Shown in pieces: positions 55,290-64,000 of a DNA stretch of 64,000 nucleotides (positions within the stretch are counted from its first letter, which is position 1; the number at the start of each line of letters is the position of its first letter). This stretch comes from Hevea brasiliensis (Eukaryota; Streptophyta; Magnoliopsida; Malpighiales; Euphorbiaceae). The DNA is taken from the NCBI RefSeq assembly GCF_030052815.1, contig NC_079497.1:18738258-18802257 (forward strand), read 5' to 3'. Below the pieces are notes generated by a model. The model saw only the letters and a list, made by a program, of their open reading frames with translations. It was not told the origin of the DNA and did not search any database. The position numbers were made by a program, and so were the translations under genes.

Positions 55290-58235
55290 CAAGCAGAAAA
55301 CGAAGCGGACGTCTCGGAAATCGAAGGAATAAATGCTTTGACTGAACCGAACCCGGATAAAGGAGAAGATCAGAGTTGGAGAGGTCGAAAGAACGGAGCC
55401 CGGCATAAGAGATCGGAAAAGGATCGTGTAAGAAAGATCAAAAGGGAGGGGAGGTCGAAAAACAAAGGGAATAAGACAACTTTTGCTAACTGTCGTCATA
55501 ATCAGAGCCGAGGTAGTTAAAGCGTCGCAGATAAAATCTCCACCGCATGCCCCAGAATCGGCCGCATTACTGACATATGCCAGAGTATGTCATGACAGTG
55601 CTGTACATCCCAATCTCCACCGTTGATCTTACTTGTAAGGACGAGCCCGGAGCCCTTGGATCAAAGAAGAAGACAACAAGACCAGCGTCTTTTACTCCCA
55701 GCCCTCAGATCGCCCTTGATAAGAAAATTTTGGGCCGTCAGATTAGAAGAGAGAAAGGACAAATATTCTAAAAGGGATCTCAGCCGTTCATTCTGATTCT
55801 CTTTAATTCCCGAGCCTCAGATCATGTCCTTTAAAATCCTAACCTTCCATCTCCCCCAAAATAAATCCTGACCCTTCATGGGGAGCACCCGGTTCCTATA
55901 AATACCTACATGAAAACTGTTCAAAGGGAGGACGAAAAAATAGTGAATATAGCGGAAGGGCTCTGAAACTTAATTCAGTTCGTTACTCTGCTATTTTTGA
56001 GCTTTCATAAGAAAAACTTTTGAAACCAGTTTTCTAAAGTATTTTTCTTGCAAAGGGATTTTTGAATACTGAAACTCTCCATTTTCAGTTCATTCATTAT
56101 CCTGTGACACTCTCACTTTCTGTCTTTGTTATCTTTATTTCCACTCCCGTTGTCCAGGCTCAACTTCATTCAAACTCGGTTATTTTGACCTGACTGCATT
56201 TTAGCAAAGCATCCTTCATTTCAAGGCGAACCTTAGTCCTCCGGCTATCAACCCGCAGTCCTATTACATTTTGTGATTCCGTAGTTAGTTTAGTAGATTC
56301 GGCTCCCTACAGGTGAGTGCTTATATCGCTGCTTTATCAAGTTCTCGTTTTATTTTGTGTATTTCCTTTATTTTTATGTTTGTAATTTTCACCAAATTTA
56401 TACTACGTTAAAAAACGCGAAGAAGGTCATTCTCGAGTTTACTTCTTTGTTAATCAGTCCATTGTTTTGTTAGTCTTTGTTACTTCTAAATGCAAGAGTT
56501 CTAGTCCCGAGTAGCGTATAAGTAGTTGGATAAAATGTAGATAACTGTATCTTAAGCGTTTCTTTAAAATAATAGAAGGTATGAATAACAAGTCAGGAAA
56601 ATAGTAAAGTTGAATAACTAGACTAACACAGAAGATAATTGGGTAAAACGTCATAAGGCGGAATAAAACTGGGTATCAAAAGGTACTGGTAAGGCGACCA
56701 CATAGGAGGTCGAAAAATTCAATCTGGTATCCCCTGTCTAATCACAAGGTACCAATGAGTTAAAAGAAGCCTTATTCCGATCCCCAGCATCTTTGAATGC
56801 CAGGACCTTTAGTTTTAGGCTCTTGTGATGTGTAACTGTAATCAAATTTCGAGAGATCGAAAAAGTCCTTATCTGACTCCTATTAAAATAAAAGAGATCG
56901 GCAGAAAGTTCTTATCCGATTCTCAACCAAAATTTTAACAAATATTTAAAAGAGATCAGAGGAGAGTTCTTATCCGATTCTCAACCAAAATTTTAACAAA
57001 TATTTAAAAGAGATCGGAGGAGAGTTCTTATTCGATCCTCAATCCATAATTTTAATAAATATTTAAAAGAGATCGGAAGAGAGTTCTTATCCGATTCTTA
57101 ATCCAAAAAATTCTAATTTTAACCTAAAAGAGATCGGAAGAGAGTTCTTATCCGATTCTCAATCCAAAAATTCTAATAAATATTCAAAAGAGATCGGAGG
57201 AGAGTTCTTATCCGATTCTCAATCCAAAATTCTCATAAATATCTAAAAAGAGATCGGAGGAGAGTTCTTATCCGATCTCCAATCGAAATTTTAATCTAAA
57301 AGAGATCAGAGGTGTAACACCCTCCCGGTAGCAACTCCGTACATTCTACTGTTCCAGTGACCGGTGTCGGTCCGGACAGCTAGAACGTCCGGAAAAATAT
57401 TTAAACTAAAGTCAGGAACCATAATTAACTCAAATATTAATAAGAAAAATTTAGTAAAAATTTTAGAAATAAAATACAACCAAGTTAAACGAGCCGGTGC
57501 CCTAGCGATGGGTAACCCAGAGGGAAGTTGCGGTTCTCGCAACTAAGAGCCCTAGACCCAGGGGAAAAATCATGAAATAATTTTTGAGACTCCGGAGAAG
57601 GGTCATTGAGATCCCTATGGCATTAGAATGCCAAGAAAATATTTAGAAAAATTTTTCAATCGGTACAGACAATTTTGACCCGTTAAGCCAAACGGAGGGC
57701 ATTTTGGTCATTTTGCCTTCAGAGGTGATTTTTGGCCGACTTGTCCAGTTAAGTAAATAATTATTATGACACAAAATATGAATAAACATTACTAAAAATT
57801 AAATTGAAAATGAGTAGTGATGAAAAGAAAAGAAAAATCAAAATAAAGCAAATTATGACATATGATGATGTCATTTAAAAAGCTACCACCAATCACATTT
57901 AAACAAACATTTAACTAACTAATAAAAAGAGATAAATATGACCAAAACAATTAAAAAAAAACCAGCTGCCTTCTTCCACCCAAACCACCATTAAAGCTCC
58001 CTTAAGCTTCATTTCCCACTTCAATTCACCTCAAAACCTTATCCTCCCTTCACAAAAAATTATACCCACATCAAGGAGAAGTGTGTGTCAGCCAAGAAAA
58101 CAAAAGAAAGTGGAAGAAAGTGAGGTGTGAACAAGCTTAGAAAATCACCAAAGAGGTTAGTGCCATAACCTTTGCTTTTACATCTTTCTAATCATGAATT
58201 TGAGCTAAGTTAAGTTAAAAATTTGACAAAAATTG
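55290..58235 (+). repeat. Tandem duplication, unit 2 (2,946 bp)
   Basis: Second copy of 52,343-55,289. ATTG lies at all three joints (52,339-52,342, 55,286-55,289, 58,232-58,235), a short homology consistent with end joining or template switching. Beyond 58,235 the F LTR continues uninterrupted. Confidence 0.96.
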
Positions 58236-60391
58236 AATTAATGAAGCATGGTTATATTCCATGAAGTTTTGGCAGCCTTGACATGAGTTAGGGTTAGGAG
58301 AAATCTTGGTTTAAAGTGACATATTGCTGCCCCTGTTATAAATTATATGATTAGTATAGCAAATTAGGAGTGGGATGCATGAATTGGAGGCTTGGTCAAT
58401 TAGGGTTAGGGTTTTGGGAGTGAAATTTGGACTTGGCTTATGAAATGATGAGTGAACATTCTAATGGTCAATTAGTGACCATTTGAGGTAAGTTGACCAT
58501 AATTTGAAGTGCATTAGAGTGTTACACACTGATTTGGTAGGCTGCCTAGTGACAGCAGCAAGGAGGCTGTGAGTCCAGCCTGTTTGGACTGCCATATCTT
58601 TGGCTGTGTAGGTTCAATTGGTGTTTGGCCAATTGGACATGAAACTAGACATATAATGGCACAATTTTGCTGAAGAAACCATGCCCAAAAAACCAAAGGA
58701 AGTGGACCAAAAGTTGGCCCCAATCCGGATACCCTGCAAGCAGATTCTGCAGAATGACCAAATGAACAGTAACTGTTCATTTGGCCATAACTCACTGTAA
58801 AATGGTCCATTTGACCTGAAAGTTTTGCAGAAACAAGATAAGATATAGAAAAACAACTTTCATGAAGAAACCTACCCCAAATTATGACTAGAACCTGTCC
58901 AACAAGGCACTCACATTTACTGTTCATTGTATTGTAGATATGGTAAATTCTGCAGTTTTCCAATCCGGCCAGCTGTGGTTTTTGGACCATATATGGAGCT
59001 ACAAAACTCCAAATGGAGTAATTCAAAAAAATAAATTCAACTAGACAAAATAAGGAACAACTTTCATGTTTACCATTTCCTCAAATTTCCACTGTAACAG
59101 TCCCTAATGGAATAGTAAATTTATGGTACAAAAACTGAACATTCTGCCCCTTAGTGCTAAGTTTGGAAATGGATTTGGTGATTAATTCCAACAAGTTTTA
59201 AATGCAAAATGTGGTACATTGGGAGTGTTAAAACCAATACACCTATTTTCTATCCAAAAGTCAACATTTTTGTTGACTAATGAAGTGAATAGTAACACCA
59301 AAACTTGAAATTCACAAATTGAAGAATTTTAAAATATTAAATACCCTTGTATACCTAACAAGATTGGTTTGGATAGTTTGGCATGCCAATAGGGTTCAGT
59401 TAGCAGTACTGCACATGGCATTATGCCATTCTGTGATTTTATGGCTTTTAGCCATCATATTGTGTTGAGACTTGGCCTTGTGCCTAATATTATTTACAGC
59501 TTGTTAGCTGTTCTGTTGCACACCGGGAGATACATATGTGACCGATGGTGTGACGGCCCGAGGTACTTGATACCCAAAGGCTGCGGTTACCGTTTATCCA
59601 TCGATCGTCCAAAGATAGGTTACTTGGGCAACCAAATGAATGAAAATGGACAAAGTTAAAGAAATAAATGAATATAACAAATACAAAACAAATAAGACAT
59701 ATACATTCAATACATATTTATTTTTTGCTATTTTCTTTTATTTTATTATTGCACCACTAAGCATCATTGCTTAGCGCGTTGCTTTTGCCACGCGTAGGTT
59801 CTGGAGATACTGATCGTGAGCCCAGTAGACCGCAGACTGGGTGAGTCCATCCTGCAGCTCTGCATAGTGTCCGTGTCACCTCACCCTCCACAGTGCATTG
59901 GTAGGGCACTAGGTTTCATTTTGGTATTTTGTAACTAATTTTTTTTATTTTCTCATATGTATTTGGATTTATGTAATGTATTTTGATGTTCATGTAAATA
60001 ATGAAAATTGTGTTGGTGAATGGAAAATGTGAATATCTATCTGTGAATTGTACTTGATTATCACATTAGATGAATGATTGAGAAATGAAATTGAAAATGT
60101 TGAGATTTTGATATTGGAGTTTGAGAGTGATGAGATACGAATATTGGAAGTGTTTTTCACAGGTTTTGAAGAACTGTTTTCTCCATTTTTAGCCGGTACT
60201 CTGCCGGATTTTCTTTAAAATTTTCGGAATCTCAAATAAATAATAATTTCGATAAATGGCTTAAATAAATTATATTTCATAAACTATATTCAAAACTATG
60301 ATAAAAATTAATTAAGATAAAATAGAGTGTTCCGGTACACCGTGTGATATATCTTACTTGGATACACTGTATACGGGTAAGGGGTGTCACA
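57313..60391 (+). repeat. Element F 5' LTR
   Basis: 3,079 bp, TGTAACACCCTCC to GGGGTGTCACA. It has an intron-like pair: AAAGAG/GTTAGT at 58,156 and TTTTTCACAG/G at 60,162. Hairpins lie at 59,757-59,794 and 59,821-59,841 (CCCAGT/ACTGGG), followed by GAAGAACTGTTTTCTCC. In sequence it is closer to the D 3' LTR than to the D 5' LTR. Confidence 0.94.
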
Positions 60392-60396
60392 TTTAG

Positions 60397-60408
60397 TGGT
60401 ATCAGAGC
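60397..60408 (+). other. Primer binding site for tRNA-iMet, element F
   Basis: TGGTATCAGAGC five bases after the LTR end, identical to element D. Confidence 0.93.
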
Positions 60409-60518
60409 ACGGTTTAGGCATTTCTGGGCCTAGATTGAGTCCATACCATGCATTGCATTTGTAAGAGTCGAGGTGACACTAATGCAGATCTGTTTGTCTT
60501 TGTTATTTTGAATAGGAT

Positions 60519-61270
60519 ATGGACCCTACATCTCAGAGGGCAGTTGAGGAGGAAGTGGAGAGTCATGCTCCACCTGCAGCAGCTGAGACTGGGGGTATGG
60601 GAGAACCTGCTCCGCCAGCTCAAGCAGAGCCTGCTCAGCCTCCATAGGCCATGTTCTAACAAATGGCCGAATTCTTCAGACAAATGGCTGGGGTAATGCC
60701 AGTAGCAGCACCACCACCACCTCCACAACCAAAATCACACCTGGAAAAATTGAGAAAGTATGGAGCAGTGGACTTCTTTGGCAAGAGAGAAGATGATTCT
60801 GTTGCAGCCGAGAATTGGTTGAACAGAACAGGCAGAGTCTTAAAACAACTCCACTGCACCCCAGAACAAAACCTAGAAGCTGCCATATCTCTGTTGCAAG
60901 ATGATGCTTATGAATGGTGGGATACGGTGTCCAGTGAAGTACAGCCAGAAATGGTAACTTGGGACTTTTTCCTCTCAGAATTCAAGAAGAAATATGTGGG
61001 TACTGTATATCTAGAAGAGAGAAGAAGGGAATTCATTAACCTGAGGCAGAGACAGTTGTCAGTGGCCGAGTATGAGAAGGAAGCCGCTATGGAAGGGAGA
61101 TAGTCCCTAATGAAGCTAAAAGGTGTAAGAGATTTGAAGAGGGATTAAATGACAACATAAAGATCCAGATCACCGCCTTGGGAATCACTGACTTCACCAA
61201 GTTAGTGGAAGCTGCATTAAAAGTGGAGAAAGTAAGAATCAGTGAGCAGACTAGAAGGGAAAGACAGTAG
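60519..61270 (+). pseudogene. Element F gag (broken)
   Basis: ATG at 60,519; the same frame reads MDPTSQRAVEEEVES and meets a TAG at codon 43 (60,645-60,647). It then continues open from 60,663 to 61,103 through PPPPPQPKSHLEKLRKYGAV, AENWLNRTGRVLKQL and AYEWWDTV (gag/capsid domain). A 13-bp loss near 61,083, compared with element D, shifts the frame; the remainder of the domain reads to about 61,270 in another frame. The zinc knuckle is in the next ORF. Confidence 0.92.
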
Positions 61271-61301
61271 AAGAGGGGCCTGTGTCAGCTAGTTCACTCC
61301 C

Positions 61302-64000
61302 GTGCATCCGGGAAGAGGTTCAAGGGTCCACCGCACGAGTTCAGTCGATCTTAGGGGCCCAGCCACGATTTACCCTAGGAGAGGTCACCCACACCATCGG
61401 TGGCGCCTCTCGAGGATGGGGTTCAGGGGACTAGCCCCAGCATCTTCTACATGTCCACACTGTTTGAAGTGGCACAAGGGGGAGTGTTGGAGAGTGACCG
61501 GTGCCTGCTTAAGGTGTGGGTCAACAGAGCATCAGTTGAAGAACTGTCCACGCAGAACTATTACAGCTGCTCCAACACAAGCAGACAGACCTGCTCTTGC
61601 ACCACAAAGGGGTAGGAAATCTGGCAAATCTGACGCAGTGGGACCACCACAGAGGCCTGCATCTGAGCCAGCAGAGAGGCCAGATAACAGACTACCTGCC
61701 AGAGCCTATGCCATTAGAGCTCAGGAGGAGCAAGATGCCCCGGACGTCATCAGGGGTACGTTCTCCCTCTACAATACAACTGTGCATGCATTAGTGGATC
61801 CAGGATCCACTCATTCATACATCTGCATCAACCTACCCGTAGAAAGGGGGATACTAGTAGGGGAAAGTGACCAAGACATTCTGGTCACTAATCCATTGGG
61901 CCACAGTGTGGTAGTGAACAAAGTATACAAGGGTTGCCCGCTAAGGATTCAGGGGTATGAATTCTTGGCAGACTTGATTGAGTTGCCTTTCCATGAGTTT
62001 GACGTGATTTTGGGAATGGACTGGTTGTCACGTCATCAGGCAATGGTTGATTGTAAACTGAAGAGGATTTCTTTGAAAACTCCTGGGGGTAATGAGATCA
62101 CAATTGTAGGGGAAAGGACAGATTTCTTGTCCAATGTCATCTCAGCCACAGTTGCAAGAAGAATGATGAGAAAAGGCTGTGAAGCCTACCTAGCACATGT
62201 GGTGGATACTAGGCAGGCTAAGCCAAATCTAAGTGATATACCCACAGTAAGAGACTTCCCAGATGTATTTCCTGAAGAGTTGCCTGGTTTACCACCAGAA
62301 AGGGAAGTTGAATTTGCTATTGAGACACTGCCGGCACAAAGACCCATTTCCATTGCTCCTTATAGGATGGCACCCACTGAATTGAGGGAGTTGAAAACTC
62401 AGTTGCAAGAGTTGCTTGATAAGGGGTTCATACGCCCCAGTGTATCACCATGGGGAGCTCCAGTGCTATTTGTAAAGAAGAAGGATGGGACTTTGAGGCT
62501 ATGTATCGATTACCGACAGTTGAATAAAGTGACTGTGAAGAACAAATATCCGTTGCCTAGAATTGATGATCTGTTTGATCAGTTGAAGGGAGCAGGAGTA
62601 TTTTCTAAGATTGATCTCAGATCAGGGTATCATCAGTTGAGGGTGAAGAATGCAGATGTGCCAAAGACTGCATTCAGGACCCGATATGGGCATTATGAGT
62701 TTCTAGTGATGCCCTTTGGCCTAACAAATGCACTAGCAGCATTCATGGACCTTATGAACCGTATCTTCCATCCATACTTAGATCGGTTCATAGTGGTCTT
62801 TATTGATGATATTTTGGTGTATTCCAAGACCAGGGAAGAACATGATGAACATTTGAGGATTGTTCTGTAAACCCTGAGAGAAAAGAAGTTGTATGCTAAG
62901 TTGTCCAAGTGTGACTTTTGGTTGAATGAGATTGCATTCCTTGGACACATAGTGTCAGCTGATGGGATTAGAGTGGATCCCAAGAAAATAGAAGCAGTAA
63001 TGGAATGGAAGCCTCCCAGGAATACAACTGAGGTCAGAAGTTTCTTGGGGCTAGCTGGGTATTACAGGAGATTTGTGAAGGGATTTTCCTTAATAGCTGC
63101 TCCAACGACCAAGTTGTTACATAAGAATGTCAGATTTGACTGGAATGACAAGTGTCAGACTAGTTTTGAGAAGTTGAAGGCTATGTTGACAGAGGCACCA
63201 GTGTTAACACAGCCAATGTCAGGAAAGGACTTTGTGGTCTACAGTGATGCCTCTCATAATGGGTTAGGGTGTGTATTGATGCAAGAGAGAAAAGGTGGTC
63301 GCTTATGCTTCCAGGCAGCTAAGGCCACATGAACAGAACTATCCTACCCATGATCTAGAGCTTGCAGCAATTATCTTCGCACTGAAGATATGGAGGCATT
63401 ACTTGTATGGTGAAAAGTGCTACATTTACACGGACCACAAGAGTCTAAAATATTTGCCAACTCAGAAGGAGCTCAACCTTAGACAGAGGCGATGGATTGA
63501 GTTCCTGAAAGACTATGATTGTGTAATTAACTACCATCCTGGGAAGGCAAATGTAGTTGCTGATGCTTTGAGCAGAAAATCCATGACAACTTTGAGATCA
63601 TTGAACACCCGTCTAACTTTGATTCGAGATGGAGCTATTTTGGCTGAGTTGCAAGTGAGGCCAACCCTGTTACAGCAGATTTTAGATGGGCAGAAGGTAG
63701 ATGAGAAGCTAATGGCTATTATGAGCAAAATCTCAGAGGGAAAAGCAACTGACTATGAGATGAAAGCAGATGGGTGTCTGTATTACAAAGGAAGACTGTG
63801 TGTACCAGATAATGGGGAATTGAAGGCCAGTATTCTGAAAGAGGCACACACCAGTGTATATGCTATGCACCTGTGAAGTACAAAGATGTATCATGATCCA
63901 AGCTTCAGATTGGTGGCACAGTATGAAGAAAGACATAGCTGACTATGTGACTAAATGCTTGACATGTCAGCAAGTCAAGGCAGAACATCAAGTTCCATCG
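61302..64000 (+). pseudogene. Element F zinc knuckle, protease, RT, RNase H, integrase start (broken, partial)
   Basis: Open from 61,302 to 62,870 (522 codons): zinc knuckle [14 protein letters not shown] (about 61,506-61,547), protease LVDPGSTHS (about 61,789-61,815) and [29 protein letters not shown] and [12 protein letters not shown], and FIDD (62,799-62,810). A TAA at 62,868-62,870 is followed by the same frame to about 63,290, then a one-base gain in GAGAGAAAAGG shifts it. RNase H ([20 protein letters not shown]) runs 63,295-63,876 to a TGA in the HPGS motif, and the integrase zinc-binding region continues to the window end. RT here is more intact than in D. Confidence 0.93.

Larger units (their letters stand above)
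57313..64000 (+). mobile_element. Chromovirus element F (D family), cut by window end
   Basis: 5' LTR, iMet primer site, gag, protease, RT, RNase H and the start of integrase; the 3' part is outside. Same family as D by LTR and coding sequence. It is inserted in the GAGATCGG repeats of element G; the target duplication should be CAGAGG or AGAGG (57,307-57,312), to be matched outside the window. Several stops and frameshifts make it non-autonomous. Confidence 0.95.

Overview
The window is nuclear DNA of a flowering plant, most likely a eudicot. It is AT-rich, has no operons, and carries plant-type LTR retrotransposons primed by initiator tRNA-Met, a RICESLEEPER-like hAT transposase, a Ty1/copia pol, an L1-like LINE and a Transposase_28-type element ORF. 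I found no host protein-coding gene, rRNA, tRNA or CRISPR array. Species cannot be fixed from this sequence. The layout is typical of a gene-poor, heterochromatic nest of retrotransposons in which every coding unit is broken.

Left nest (1-22,300): a degenerate hAT transposase (from 19,773) was hit by a chromodomain Ty3/gypsy element, here called C (pol 4,305-6,018, LTR 6,019-7,892 plus 18,937-19,772). The C LTR was then hit by a complete 11.0 kb chromovirus, D (7,893-18,931, target duplication AAGTC). The C pol was hit by a family-B LTR in + orientation, which was hit by a second B LTR in - orientation, which was hit by a third. From 22,300 to 29,268 lie old AT-rich sequence, microsatellites, a possible SINE, a diverged pair of direct repeats and a LINE fragment.

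Middle (29,269-45,000): an LTR-like element E (start TGTAATGCCCC) is split by two family-B insertions in opposite orientation: a 3.47 kb solo LTR (29,508-32,980, duplication CTTGC) and a 7.0 kb deleted element with a truncated 5' LTR and an inverted LTR terminus (34,051-41,070, duplication CAGGG). Unassigned sequence with an AC/GT microsatellite and a hAT-like non-autonomous element follow.

Right (45,000-64,000): a broken Ty1/copia element on the - strand abuts element G, which begins TGTCAACACC at 48,797. G carries an antisense, TATA-driven, apparently intron-containing Transposase_28-like gene (49,369-51,229) and a + strand promoter/leader. A 2.95 kb tandem duplication (52,343-58,235) copied the G leader together with the first 0.92 kb of the LTR of F, a second D-family chromovirus that begins at 57,313 and runs off the window.

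The most interesting signals are: (1) 3.1-3.5 kb LTRs of at least two families share intron-like donor/acceptor sites about 2.0-2.3 kb apart and adjacent hairpins with compensatory base changes; (2) a 74-bp GT-AG intron-like insertion in the D integrase; (3) a B element whose 5' junction resembles an aberrant reverse-transcription product that includes the tRNA-primer boundary; (4) mutation focused on CAG/CTG sites; (5) the antisense gene and promoter arrangement of G.
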